Below, piece after piece: positions 51,746 to 60,253 of a stretch of 64,000 bases of DNA. The DNA comes from JADFRG01 sp036986135 (lineage in GTDB: Bacteria; Chloroflexota; Anaerolineae; Anaerolineales; E44-bin32), in the NCBI GenBank assembly GCA_036986135.1, contig BTQZ01000008.1, forward strand, positions 13,335-77,334. The letters are read 5' to 3'. Positions within the stretch are counted from its first letter, which is position 1; each line of letters opens with the position of its first letter. Both the position numbers and the translations under genes were made by a program. The notes beneath the pieces are model-generated. The model did no database searches and was not told the origin of the DNA. It was given only the letters and a program-made list of their open reading frames with translations.

Positions 51746-52249
51746 TCAAAATGCGCTCTCGATATCCTCCCACCTTGCGATCCGATCGCCGTCCCAACTG
51801 CCGTTCCACCGCCTATCCAGCGCGATGGCCCGCTTGCCATGCTCTCGCGCAATGTTGAGGTATCTCATCTGATCGTCTATTAGCAGGTCGTACGGATCGG
51901 TTCTAAGCAGTTCCTTCTTTCCATCTCGTCCCAGGCACTGCAGGGGGACAAGCGGAAAATTCCACTCTCTCAGCCACTCGAGTGAAACTTCTTGGACATC
52001 TGGCGATCTCGCCGATGCGTACCGAACCTCGTGCCCGCCAGCGACAATCCAGCTTACTCCCTCTGCGGCTCCAGGCACGGGCGGGATCTCGCGGTGAAAA
52101 CCGAAGTTTCCAAAATACTGGTGCAGGTCGATCCCCGGGAACATCACCTGAAGATCTTCAACAGAAAAGTCTGTTGCTGGCCCTTCCCGCCGCTCCAATT
52201 CAGCAAAGGTATCTGACAGCACGTCATCAAAATCGACCAGTATTTTCAT
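51746..52249 (-). CDS. HAD-superfamily 5'(3')-nucleotidase-like phosphatase
   Basis: 167 residues. Motif I LVDFDDVLSDT at about 4-14 with the nucleophile Asp6 and acid Asp8. The late motif DPYDLLIDDQMRYL gives the metal Asp pair. Related to the NT5C deoxyribonucleotidase family, small and capless. The ATG at 52249 follows GGAG. Lone gene before the pyrophosphatase, same strand. Confidence 0.78.
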   Translation of the reverse strand: MKILVDFDDVLSDTFAELERREGPATDFSVEDLQVMFPGIDLHQYFGNFGFHREIPPVPGAAEGVSWIVAGGHEVRYASARSPDVQEVSLEWLREWNFPLVPLQCLGRDGKKELLRTDPYDLLIDDQMRYLNIAREHGKRAIALDRRWNGSWDGDRIARWEDIESAF

Positions 52250-52298
52250 TTGCTCCGACCCTATGTGACAGCTAAAACCCCGATGTGCTGGTCTCCCC

Positions 52299-52913
52299 CT
52301 ACTCTCCTCCAAACTCCGTCTCATAATCCTTCATCGCCGCCCGGATCACCTTTTCGGCATGCTCTCTCCCATAGGTCTCTCCAATCGAGACATCCACCGG
52401 CTGATCGGGCAGCACCTTATAGGTCTCGAAGTAGTGCCTCAAGCGATCGATCAAGGCAGTAGGAAGGTCCTCCAGGGCCTCGACCTGTGACCAGATTGGG
52501 TCATTCTCGAGAACCGCGATGATCTTGTCGTCCGCTTCGCCACCATCGAGCATCGGTAGGCCGCCGACCACCCGAGCATTCACAATGACTTCCGCCCGTT
52601 CGATAGAGCGTTCGCTTACAACGGAGATATCGAGTGGGTCGTGGTCTCCCCGCTGTGCGCCTTCCATGAGCTCGCACACTCTCTCCCCACAGTAGGTGCG
52701 CGGGATGAAACCATACAATGTCGGATGGTGAGACGAAGATCGGTGCGGCCTGTCGACCCTGAGGTACCCGGTTTCCTTATCCACCTCATACTTGACCAGG
52801 TCGAAGGGCCCGGTCTCAATATACACGTGGACGAGCCCCGGCGGATCCGGGCCTACGTCGAGCCCATGCCAGGGATGGGGTCGCCAGCGATAGAACGGAT
52901 TGGGGAAGCTCAT
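52299..52913 (-). CDS. ppa: Inorganic pyrophosphatase (family I)
   Basis: Hydrolyses PPi to two phosphates. Family I motifs are present: KYEVDKETGYLRVDR, YGFIPRTYC, GDHDPLDI and LDGGEADDKIIAV (metal Asp/Glu cluster). The N-terminal 30 residues (PFYRWRPHPWHGLDVG) are longer than in E. coli and fit a plant-like/archaeal subtype. Monocistronic-looking, 1 nt from the hypothetical gene at 52915, so likely part of an operon with the sulfite-oxidase-like gene. Confidence 0.92.
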   Translation of the reverse strand: MSFPNPFYRWRPHPWHGLDVGPDPPGLVHVYIETGPFDLVKYEVDKETGYLRVDRPHRSSSHHPTLYGFIPRTYCGERVCELMEGAQRGDHDPLDISVVSERSIERAEVIVNARVVGGLPMLDGGEADDKIIAVLENDPIWSQVEALEDLPTALIDRLRHYFETYKVLPDQPVDVSIGETYGREHAEKVIRAAMKDYETEFGGE

Positions 52914-52914
52914 T

Positions 52915-53235
52915 TCAGGGGGGTCCCTCTACAGATATATCGTCCTGATAAATGGCAGATAGATTGTCATTCTCATCCATGTACTGAACGCTAACATAAT
53001 AACCAACCCAATTGATTACGATTTTAGTGGGGAACGCCTTCAGAGGCACAAATGGCTCCCGCTCAGCCGCTGTCAGCTGCTCTTCATCGAACGGTCGGCT
53101 GCCGAATCGCACCCGCATTTGAGTTACCTCTCCAAGCGGATTCGTAGTCTGCAGCGTGGTCTCAATCTCCAGCGGGTCACCCGCCTTTCCACCGACACAG
53201 CACACGCCCTCTTCGATCTCCACGGAGGATCCCAA
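52915..53235 (-). CDS. Conserved hypothetical protein, 106 aa, next to sulfite-oxidase-like enzyme
   Basis: Not recognised. Soluble, strand-rich, with a Cys pair (GVCCVGG) near the N-terminus and FPTKIVINWVGYYVSVQYMDENDNLSAI in the second half. It lies 8 nt downstream of the molybdenum oxidoreductase gene. The position suggests a subunit or a maturation helper but nothing in the sequence proves it. Confidence 0.6.
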   Translation of the reverse strand: MGSSVEIEEGVCCVGGKAGDPLEIETTLQTTNPLGEVTQMRVRFGSRPFDEEQLTAAEREPFVPLKAFPTKIVINWVGYYVSVQYMDENDNLSAIYQDDISVEGPP

Positions 53236-53243
53236 GACCCTCT

Positions 53244-54311
53244 CTATTCCGACAGGGAATCGTCTGGGCTGGATGTAGAGACCTGAAGTGCATGCAGGCC
53301 ATTGTTTCCATAGCCACCGCGATTCCAGCGATCAGATTTGGGCTGAATATTGCCATAAGAATCGGTAGCCCTTGAGACAAACTCATATTCTGCGCCTTCT
53401 TCGGCCGCCCACAGGAAGCGCCACCGCTGGAGACCGAAAGGCGAACTGGATGGGTCCAGCTCCGCCCTCACCCACTCGGTTCCTCCATCCCAACTGACCT
53501 CGACCTTAGACACCGTTCCCTCTCCTGTCCAGGCAATGCCTTCAATCTCTAAATTGCCCTCTTCGCTCTGAGCAGCATCGAGGATCAAGGATCGCACGCG
53601 AATGTGGCGAACCGGCTCGCCCTCTGGCGTGCCCTGCTCCTCAAAATACACATAATGCTCGTCCTGGAAGAAGCCGCCGAATCTCTCCTTGGTCACTATG
53701 ATCTGTTCGAGCCACTTAACGGAGGCCATCCCGTACCAGCCCGGCAAGACCAGGCGAAGAGGGAACCCGTGATTTGCAGTCAATGGCTCACCGTTCATTT
53801 CCCAGGCCAGGATCGTGTCGGGGCTGAGCGCGACCTCCAGTGGCAAGCTGCGAACGTATGGTTCCATGCGGCCAGGCACCACCTCTCCCTGATCTGCACC
53901 ATGGAAAACTGCCTCCACCGCCTCACCCGAAATCCCGGCCAGCTCCAGCACGTTCGACACTGGCGTTCCTGTGAACTCAACAACGCTGACCGCTCCGTAC
54001 CCCCAGGGCGTTCCCGCAGGGGCCGGATCCATGCCTTTTCTTCCGTTCCCCGCGCACTCGAGCGTCATCCTGAGTGTTTTGGAAGGAAGTGTCCTGACGT
54101 CTGATTGCGAAATGGATCGGGGTTCACGGACAGAGCCGGTCACTTTCAGGGACCATTCGGAAGCCTCGAGCTCGGGAACGTCGAAGTGGTTCCGAACGTA
54201 GACCAATTCTGAGGGTGTTACTTCTTCGAGCAGCGCGGGCAGGGGTGTCTCCGCGTTGTATGGCCTATCCGAGACCGTCAATAGCTCATGGGATGCGCGT
54301 TTACTGGCCAA
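53244..54311 (-). CDS. Molybdopterin-dependent oxidoreductase, sulfite oxidase family
   Basis: 355 residues. Moco domain with the Mo-ligand Cys in TLECAGNGR and the domain motif GTPWGYGAVSVVEFTGTP. HGFPLRLVLPGWYGMASVKWL is the conserved second-half signature, then a Mo-co dimerisation beta domain (VRSLILDA...GIAWTGEGTVSKVEVSWDGGTEW). There is no haem domain and no Tat or Sec signal, so it is probably cytosolic, unlike YedY or SorA. Substrate might be sulfite or another small oxyanion. Confidence 0.88.
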   Translation of the reverse strand: MASKRASHELLTVSDRPYNAETPLPALLEEVTPSELVYVRNHFDVPELEASEWSLKVTGSVREPRSISQSDVRTLPSKTLRMTLECAGNGRKGMDPAPAGTPWGYGAVSVVEFTGTPVSNVLELAGISGEAVEAVFHGADQGEVVPGRMEPYVRSLPLEVALSPDTILAWEMNGEPLTANHGFPLRLVLPGWYGMASVKWLEQIIVTKERFGGFFQDEHYVYFEEQGTPEGEPVRHIRVRSLILDAAQSEEGNLEIEGIAWTGEGTVSKVEVSWDGGTEWVRAELDPSSSPFGLQRWRFLWAAEEGAEYEFVSRATDSYGNIQPKSDRWNRGGYGNNGLHALQVSTSSPDDSLSE

Positions 54312-54473
54312 GCGATGTCCTCCTGGTCTCCTGCTGCAACTTCATTATCACGATTAGGCGTCGGGCGGTAGCCCCGATCAGCAATCAATCCTAACTCACT
54401 TGGGGGAGGAGCGATCACTCATTAGATGAACTTCCGCTGCTCGTCATAGACATCACCGTTAGGATCAACTCGA
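54312..54473 (-). other. Short intergenic region
   Basis: 162 bases upstream of the sulfite-oxidase-like gene. No coding sequence. It probably carries the promoter of the oxidoreductase operon, but no convincing box was found. Confidence 0.4.
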
Positions 54474-54686
54474 TCAAGATGTGATGTCTTGCCCGTTGAA
54501 TAAGATGATCGATAGGCCCACCGGCACAATGATCCAGAGAGCCGGTGCGATCAACGAGACCATAAGCATCGGCTCGGCAGCAAATCCGGCCAGTGGCGGG
54601 GCGAGAGGTTGGCCATTCTCGAACCACGAGCGGGCGTTGCCAAGATGGTAAGTTGCAGCGAATCGATAGAGATCGAAAATCTCCAT
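54474..54686 (-). CDS. Small membrane protein, 70 aa
   Basis: Starts 5 nt after the methyltransferase stop. The N-terminal half (MEIFDLYRFAATYHLGNARSW) is soluble; the C-terminal half is a single membrane helix (LMVSLIAPALWIIVPVGLSIILF). No family found and the ribosome site is weak, but the coding-like composition and close spacing support it. Confidence 0.5.
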   Translation of the reverse strand: MEIFDLYRFAATYHLGNARSWFENGQPLAPPLAGFAAEPMLMVSLIAPALWIIVPVGLSIILFNGQDITS

Positions 54687-54690
54687 TCGA

Positions 54691-55404
54691 TTACTCGTCA
54701 ATCTTTCTCCACCAAATGCCCGTGCACTCGGGCAGCGTAATAGACCCATCATGGACTATTCCCTCCACCATAGCTTCCCCAAAAAAGAATCCGACGATTT
54801 CTTCTGCCTCTTCCAGTGACTCAAACCGATAGTCGGTTCGGATCCAGGACGACGAGAAGCGCTGCCGCTCGAGAAATGAGTAATAGTCCACGAGATTCTC
54901 TGGCGGCTGCGGAGATTCATGTCCGGTACCGAGCGTCTCGAGGATGATGATGCTGCCTCCAGGCCGGAGTATGCGCCTTATTTCGGCCAGGCCCTTGGCC
55001 AATTCACTTTCCCAGGTGCTTTCGTTCCATACCACCAGGTAGACCATGCTCCACCCGGAAATCACAATGTCAGCCGCGCGATCGGCGATTGGGAGGTTTC
55101 GATGGTCTGCGGCCGCGACTCCCCAGTTTCGCAGCCCGGCATCGCTCAACTTGGCGGCCGCGACTTCGAGCATATTAGGAGAGGCGTCAAAAGCATGAAT
55201 GGATCTCACGGCCGGGGCAAGCAGGCGCGCCAGCCTTCCGGTACCCGCTCCGAGCTCGATCACGTCCCTTTCGTCGAAGGTTTCGAGCTCTTTGAGTTTG
55301 CGTGAGATATTTGACTCAAAATCCTCGCGCGAGATCAACAGCTCATACTGATCGGCGTGATTGGCGTAGATCTCACGGTGATCAGGTATGCGGTGCGGAT
55401 TCAT
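54691..55404 (-). CDS. SAM-dependent methyltransferase
   Basis: 237 residues. Motif I VIELGAGTGRLARLL, motif II AFDASPNML, motif IV region DIVISGWSMVYLV, and ILRPGGSIIILE. The Methyltransf_11/25 class with an unknown small-molecule or protein acceptor. The start at 55404 overlaps (ATGA) a 22-residue membrane peptide gene, implying translational coupling. Confidence 0.82.
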   Translation of the reverse strand: MNPHRIPDHREIYANHADQYELLISREDFESNISRKLKELETFDERDVIELGAGTGRLARLLAPAVRSIHAFDASPNMLEVAAAKLSDAGLRNWGVAAADHRNLPIADRAADIVISGWSMVYLVVWNESTWESELAKGLAEIRRILRPGGSIIILETLGTGHESPQPPENLVDYYSFLERQRFSSSWIRTDYRFESLEEAEEIVGFFFGEAMVEGIVHDGSITLPECTGIWWRKIDE

Positions 55405-55469
55405 GTGAACCCGATGGTCTGCAGCACGATGGTGATCAGCACGAGGACCATAACGAGCCAATCACGCAT
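55401..55469 (-). CDS. 22-aa single-span membrane peptide upstream of methyltransferase
   Basis: ATG at 55469 preceded directly by AAGGTGAG. The peptide begins MRDWLVMVLVLITIVLQT, almost entirely a membrane helix, and its stop overlaps the methyltransferase ATG by 4 nt (ATGA). It also touches the deaminase gene stop at 55471. It looks like a coupled leader peptide or mini-membrane protein. Confidence 0.5.
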   Translation of the reverse strand: MRDWLVMVLVLITIVLQTIGFT

Positions 55470-55470
55470 C

Positions 55471-55929
55471 TCACCTTCGCGTCTCAACCAAGACCATGAC
55501 ACGACCGTATAGTGGATCGCACTTTGCGGGCATGGCTGGCCCCAGCCACTGCGTATTCTCAAAGCGCTGCTGAAAGTATGGAGGGAGGTTCGGAAGAGCC
55601 GAACCGGCGCCCCCATAGCCGTCGCTGGATCCGTAAATCACCTTGCCGATTCCATGTAGGAGGATCGATCCCAGGCACATGAGGCAAGGTTCAAGGGTCG
55701 TGTAGAGCTCCATCTTCTGCGAGGAATCCCATTGATCGGCCGGAACGGCATGCAGCGCTTCCATCTCAGCGTGACGGGTCGCGTCGAATTCGGGGATCCA
55801 GATCGCGTTTCTGCCTTCGGCCACGACCTCGCCATCAAGCGCAATTACTGCGCCGATGGGCAGATTGCCCTCGCGCTCAGCTAGAAGCGCAAGCGCGATG
55901 GCGCGCTGCATGAATCGCTCGTCTTCCAT
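55471..55929 (-). CDS. Nucleoside/nucleotide deaminase (CDA superfamily)
   Basis: 152 residues. Zinc ligands TRHAEMEAL (His, catalytic Glu) and EPCLMCLG (two Cys). The pattern resembles TadA/guanine deaminase-type enzymes. The ATG at 55929 has GGGAG with 5-nt spacing and is preferred to an earlier start that adds a short acidic tail. The target (tRNA A34, guanine or other) cannot be fixed from sequence. Confidence 0.84.
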   Translation of the reverse strand: MEDERFMQRAIALALLAEREGNLPIGAVIALDGEVVAEGRNAIWIPEFDATRHAEMEALHAVPADQWDSSQKMELYTTLEPCLMCLGSILLHGIGKVIYGSSDGYGGAGSALPNLPPYFQQRFENTQWLGPAMPAKCDPLYGRVMVLVETRR

Positions 55930-56056
55930 TTGAGCTCCCTGGGGCACCCCCATTAAATCGAATAATAGAGCATCAGAATCCGACATTCAGGATCCCCCCT
56001 ATCTGGTCATTCTTTCCAGACGGCTGGTTGATTGCGGCCGAACCGTGGGGCATGGG

Positions 56057-57475
56057 TCAGATCGAATGCATACCCAGAGGCAGGAAATCAGGGATGGGTT
56101 CTTCGTAATCGACTGGGTAGTACTCTCCGCTGGCGATATCCAGTTGATATTCACCCTGATAGTCTTTTGCAGCAATTCGCTCAAGCATAGCCAGTAGCCG
56201 ATCGATGTCCTCGGTATTGTTGTAGCAGCCGAAACTCATCCGGACCATGCCCGGCATGCTAGACTTGTCTCCCCCAAGCAGCTGCTCACGCCATGTCGCG
56301 GCTTCCTTCTCGCCTAGCTTCAGCAAGTGGACAACATAAGGATGGGAACAGAAACAACCACTGCGTACACCCACGCCCGCTTCGTATCCGAGAATGGCTG
56401 CCACCAGAAAGTGAGAAACGCCGTCCAAATTGAAGGGAATCGCGCCCACCTTTTCGCTTGCGCGCGCGGGATCTGTTTCCCCATAGATCGTGATCCCTTC
56501 CATCGCGCCGAGATGTTTCAGGCTGTATTCCACTAATTCTTGCTCATGTGCGGCCACATCATCCATACCCACATCTATGAGCACCCGCGCCGCAACCGCC
56601 ATAGCCAGAGCCCCGACAACATTCGGACTTCCCGCCTCATCGCGATCTGGCATTCCCGCCCACTCGACCTCGTCCGCCGTCACGACATCCACGGTCCCGC
56701 CACCTCGGTACTCAGGTTCGCCGCGGAGGAAGATTTCATTGGGCCCAACCAGGGCACCCGTTCCAAATGGCGCGTACATCTTATGCGCGGAAATCGCCAC
56801 GAAGTCGAGGTGTTCAGGGTCATCGTCAGGTCTCATGTCTACTTTGCGATGAGGGGCAAGCTGTGCCGCATCTATAAGGATCATTGCCCCATGCTCGTGG
56901 GCTTTGCGGGCCAGCCTGTGAATGGGCTGAATGAAGCCTGTCACGTTGGATGCTCCAGCGATTGCAGCCAGCGCGATCCGACCGCTGTATTGATCGAGCT
57001 TCCGGTCGAAGTCATCCTCGTCTAGCCGCCCCTCCGGCGTGACTGCTACGTGAACCACTTCCGATCGTCCGCGCCACGGCAAATCGTTGGAGTGGTGCTC
57101 CATAAGGGTTGTGATCACTACTGCATCGTCGTTCAGCGGAATGCGATACGAGAGCTTGTTGATGGCCTCGGTCGTGTTCTTTCCAAAGATCACGCAGTTG
57201 GTGCTCAGGTCGGCGCCTACGAACTCAGCAATTACATGGTGCGCGCGCTCGTACACCTCGGTGCTCAGCCGTGACTTAAATCCGCTGCCTCGATGCACGC
57301 TCGAGTAGTAGGGCATAAAGCGCGCGATCTCATCCATGACCTCTTGCAGCGGAGGCGTACTGGCGGCGTTGTCCAGATTGACGTAAGGAACTCGCCGGCC
57401 ATCCAGCAGCGGCACTTGCTCGTCGATTCCGAGAATGCGTTCGCGGAGATTGATCGTTCGGGCTGGAGTGGACAC
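56057..57475 (-). CDS. Class V aminotransferase, SufS/cysteine-desulfurase-like
   Basis: 472 residues. The PLP Lys is in SAHKMYAPFGTG, the Asp for the ring N in ILIDAAQLAPH, and the Cys-bearing loop GVGVRSGCFCSHPYV is where SufS has its persulfide Cys. It is about 60 residues longer than usual SufS owing to a C-terminal extension (GEYQLDIASGEYYPVDYEEPI). A cysteine desulfurase supplying Fe-S, Moco or thiocarboxylate sulfur is plausible, but isopenicillin-N-epimerase-like homologues also exist. No suf genes nearby. Confidence 0.8.
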   Translation of the reverse strand: MSTPARTINLRERILGIDEQVPLLDGRRVPYVNLDNAASTPPLQEVMDEIARFMPYYSSVHRGSGFKSRLSTEVYERAHHVIAEFVGADLSTNCVIFGKNTTEAINKLSYRIPLNDDAVVITTLMEHHSNDLPWRGRSEVVHVAVTPEGRLDEDDFDRKLDQYSGRIALAAIAGASNVTGFIQPIHRLARKAHEHGAMILIDAAQLAPHRKVDMRPDDDPEHLDFVAISAHKMYAPFGTGALVGPNEIFLRGEPEYRGGGTVDVVTADEVEWAGMPDRDEAGSPNVVGALAMAVAARVLIDVGMDDVAAHEQELVEYSLKHLGAMEGITIYGETDPARASEKVGAIPFNLDGVSHFLVAAILGYEAGVGVRSGCFCSHPYVVHLLKLGEKEAATWREQLLGGDKSSMPGMVRMSFGCYNNTEDIDRLLAMLERIAAKDYQGEYQLDIASGEYYPVDYEEPIPDFLPLGMHSI

Positions 57476-57515
57476 CCTACCTCCCTGCTGTTACGAGTTC
57501 ACGAATTGTAAGCTT

Positions 57516-57965
57516 CTATGTGTCATGTGGCTCCAACGTCGATGCCCACCAGAGTAAGCGGGACCGCGCTTTCCAATCCGATAATAGTCGGCGCAGAGGC
57601 GCGGGCTGAAGGTTGCGCTCTTCGAATTCGGACGGCAAGAGCCAGGCAAACTCGATGTGATCTTCTTGAGAATGGGGGTATTGGATGGCACGCAGCTCAG
57701 GCGATGTGGCCACGAAGAAGTGGTTGACCTCATGGCTGTGCACACCGGCGACCTCCCATGCATGCTCCACGGCCCCAAGGTATTCGCCCACCTCAAAAGT
57801 AGCCCCGAGCTCCTCACTCAGTTCGCGGGCAAGGGCATATTTCATTCCCTCACCGGACTCGACGTGCCCCCCCGGCAGGTACACATTGCCCGCTCCTTTG
57901 GTGTGCGCGATGAGGAAGCGGCCATCGTCCTCGATGACGGCCCGTACCAGGAGTTCTATCTCCAA
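57516..57965 (-). CDS. NUDIX hydrolase
   Basis: 149 residues with an intact Nudix box GGHVESGEGMKYALARELSEELG (Gx5Ex7REUxEExGU). N-terminal strand set LVRAVIEDDGRFLIAHTKGAGNVYLP, C-terminal FAWLLPSEFEERNLQP. Substrate (nucleoside diphosphate-X) unknown. A lone gene upstream of the SufS-like gene. Confidence 0.88.
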   Translation of the reverse strand: MEIELLVRAVIEDDGRFLIAHTKGAGNVYLPGGHVESGEGMKYALARELSEELGATFEVGEYLGAVEHAWEVAGVHSHEVNHFFVATSPELRAIQYPHSQEDHIEFAWLLPSEFEERNLQPAPLRRLLSDWKARSRLLWWASTLEPHDT

Positions 57966-58261
57966 TTCACCTGCTCCTCCGTTGGAAGACGAATGCCTCC
58001 AGACCCGGATCTATCGATGCGTGTGAACATATGTCCATTCAGCGAGATGTGGGGCATGGTTTTGCCCTTTCTTTCGATTCCTGGATTGGACGCGATGAGT
58101 CAGTCTTAGGCTTCCAACTTGCCCCGGGGAATCTCTTCTGACGGCTTGTTCATGCCCAATCCTTGCCAAGTCATTCGCGGATCTTAAGTGTCCAGCGTAA
58201 GAATATACGCCCGTCGCTCATGTGGAGTAGCGGTATCCATCCGAACCACTAAGTCCCGCCC
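57966..58261. other. Intergenic region with no assigned gene
   Basis: About 296 bases. On the minus strand a 22-codon frame begins near 58168 (MTWQGLGMNKPSEEIPRGKLEA then stop), which looks like a gene end or chance. No hairpin with T-tract was found. Confidence 0.35.
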
Positions 58262-58660
58262 TCAATGGGCAAATATCGAGAAAGTTGCTGAGGCTTTGGC
58301 CACCAGTCGATCGCCACTCTTAACTTCCGATTCCAAATAGCCAAGCCTTTTGCTTCTATGAACGACCGCGGCCGTGCAATTCAGCGTGCCGTCGGTGGCC
58401 GGCCGGATATAGGCCATCTTCATCTCGACTGTCACACAGCGCTCCTCCTCGCTCATCACCGAATAGAGCGCGCCCCCCATAGCGGTATCGGCCAAGGAGT
58501 AGATGACACCTCCATGCACAACGCCATAAGGATTCAGAAGGCTCTCGGTCACCTCGAGCTGACATTGACTGGAACCGTCTTCGATTTTAGAGAACCGCAG
58601 GCCAATCAGTTCTCCGAATGGGTTGAAGCCTCCGGGGGTTTGGGGAACAGTCTTAGGCAT
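58262..58660 (-). CDS. PaaI-family hotdog thioesterase
   Basis: 132 residues. The catalytic hotdog motif is NPYGVVHGGVIYSLADTAMGGAL (Asn, His, Gly-Gly, Asp). It hydrolyses acyl-CoA thioesters, often of aromatic or medium acyl groups. No phenylacetate genes are near, so the physiological substrate is open. Start at 58660. Confidence 0.87.
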   Translation of the reverse strand: MPKTVPQTPGGFNPFGELIGLRFSKIEDGSSQCQLEVTESLLNPYGVVHGGVIYSLADTAMGGALYSVMSEEERCVTVEMKMAYIRPATDGTLNCTAAVVHRSKRLGYLESEVKSGDRLVAKASATFSIFAH

Positions 58661-58700
58661 CCATCACCTCAAGCAGGCGCTCATTTGGATACAGGTGCAT

Positions 58701-58882
58701 CAGATTATTGACCACCGGTCAGTGCCTTCCGCCTCTCGCCCGCTGCATCTCGGACGATGAGCAGGCCGCCCCTGAGTACGGCGAGGGACACCACTCAGCG
58801 ACATCTCAATCACAAACATGCCGGCATTTACCAGTAGGAGAGCCCAGATGATGGAGTCCTGGGTTCCGATCTTAATGCCCAT
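58701..58882 (-). pseudogene. Transporter relic, possibly cation-diffusion-facilitator type
   Basis: The minus strand starts MGIKIGTQDSIIWALLLVNAGMFVIEM, as in the first helix of CDF-like transporters. After a frameshift it continues as SLAVLRGGLLIVRDAAGERR, like a late transporter helix and its following loop, then a stop. The intervening core is missing. It lies beside the intact CDF gene, so this may be debris of a second copy. Weakly supported. Confidence 0.4.
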
Positions 58883-59750
58883 CTCTTGCAGGCTCGATAT
58901 GAATCACCACATCTGTGATCGGAATGGACGATTCCATCAGGCGATCATTGACCATGTGGCCAATGGCATGCCCGTTCTTGACCGATATGGCGCTGTCCAC
59001 CTGAACGTGCAGGTCCATGAGGTAGCCCAGGCCGCTCTTTCGAATGCGGAACTTCTCTATGGTGACCACTCCTTCCACAGAAGAAGCGATCGATACAACT
59101 TGCTGCTCGATATCGTCAGAAACGGAAGCATCCATCACCTCATCCAACGCGGGTCGGAGCAAACGAACGCCGTTAGCGAAGATGATTGCGACTGCCAAAA
59201 GCGCGGCCCAATCATCCGCGGATTCATAGCCCGTGCCCCCGATGAGCGCGATGCTGATTCCTACGAATGCCGCCAGGGATGTTATGGCGTCGGAGCGGTG
59301 ATGCCAAGCGTCGCTCCTGAGCGAATTGCTATCCAGATCGGAGCCGACGCTGTACATCCTCCGATACAACGCTTCCTTGACGACGATAATGATCGCCAGA
59401 ATGGGAAGAGTAAACCAGGCCGGCGATTGCTGGGGAGTCAGGATCTCCCGAATCGCCTGAACCGCAATGAGGACGCCGGCGCCAATAAGGAATAAGGCGA
59501 CTGCCATTCCGGCCAGCGATTCGGCTTTTCCGTGACCGTAGGGGTGACTTTGATCTGCGGGCTTCGACGAAAACTGGAGCCCGCTCAGCACGATGAGCGA
59601 ACTGAAGATATCGGAGGTTGATTCAATGCCATCCGCAATCAGCGCGTAGGAATTGCCAATCACCCCGGTCGAAATCTTGACCAGGGCCAACACGAGATTG
59701 ATGGCCATTGCGCTGCCGGCGATCCCGAGGCCCGGACCTATCGATTGCAT
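58872..59750 (-). CDS. Cation diffusion facilitator (CDF) metal exporter
   Basis: 292 residues, about six membrane helices and a cytosolic C-terminal domain. Zinc-site motifs YALIADGIESTSDIF in helix 2 and SDAWHHRSDAITS in helix 5 give the D-x3-D/H-x3-D tetrahedral site; HPYGHGKAE is the loop signature. The C-terminal ferredoxin-like domain has TDVVIHIEP. Probable substrates Zn(II), Fe(II) or Mn(II). Confidence 0.9.
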   Translation of the reverse strand: MQSIGPGLGIAGSAMAINLVLALVKISTGVIGNSYALIADGIESTSDIFSSLIVLSGLQFSSKPADQSHPYGHGKAESLAGMAVALFLIGAGVLIAVQAIREILTPQQSPAWFTLPILAIIIVVKEALYRRMYSVGSDLDSNSLRSDAWHHRSDAITSLAAFVGISIALIGGTGYESADDWAALLAVAIIFANGVRLLRPALDEVMDASVSDDIEQQVVSIASSVEGVVTIEKFRIRKSGLGYLMDLHVQVDSAISVKNGHAIGHMVNDRLMESSIPITDVVIHIEPARDGH

Positions 59751-60253
59751 GCCGCAATTCTATCTACGATCTCCCAGTGGGGTCCAGTTGTTGCCGGAGG
59801 AATATGGGAAGGTTCGCATCGGAGACTCTCCGAAGATTCACGGCTCCGGCTCGTCGCCTTCGAAAGAACGCAACCTGCCCCCTACCGCAAAGGCCTAAGT
59901 CGGATAACCAATATACAACCCGGCCAGTACGTACAGCAGCATGCTGTTTGGCAATTTGTCGGTGGAACGCCCCAAGTATCCATGGATGATGAACCTGATT
60001 TCAACCACCAGGAACGCAATTACAACCGGCACGATCTAAATGGCGAATGGCAGGACGCCGGATACCAGCAGGATCTGTGGGAGCATTCTCTAGGATGAGA
60101 TCCGCCAGATTGGCGGCAAGCTTTCAATAGGCTAGGTCGCGAATAGCGTCTCTGCGAACCAGGTCTGGCGTAAGTGCCAAGGGCCATTCACCAAGTCGGA
60201 TATTGGCTATCTGGAGAATCGATGAAGGCGAGCGGCCCCGCGTGGGTTCCAGA
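59751..60253. other. Low-coding region between CDF gene and 142-aa gene
   Basis: Apart from the broken membrane ORF at 59895-60086 nothing was recognised. A plus-strand 49-codon frame at 59749 (MPQFYLRSPSGVQLL...) could be chance. The stretch 60087-60253 has no feature. Confidence 0.4.
59895..60086 (-). pseudogene. Small membrane protein with an in-frame amber codon
   Basis: On the minus strand, from ATG at 60086: MLPQILLVSGVLPFAI, then TAG, then IVPVVIAFLVVEIRFIIHGYLG...YVLAGLYIGYPT and a stop. Both sides of the TAG are in one frame and hydrophobic, as if one two-helix membrane protein carried a nonsense mutation. A GTG two codons after the TAG could start a shorter protein. Either a pseudogene, a sequencing error, or a short GTG-start gene. 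Confidence 0.4.
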
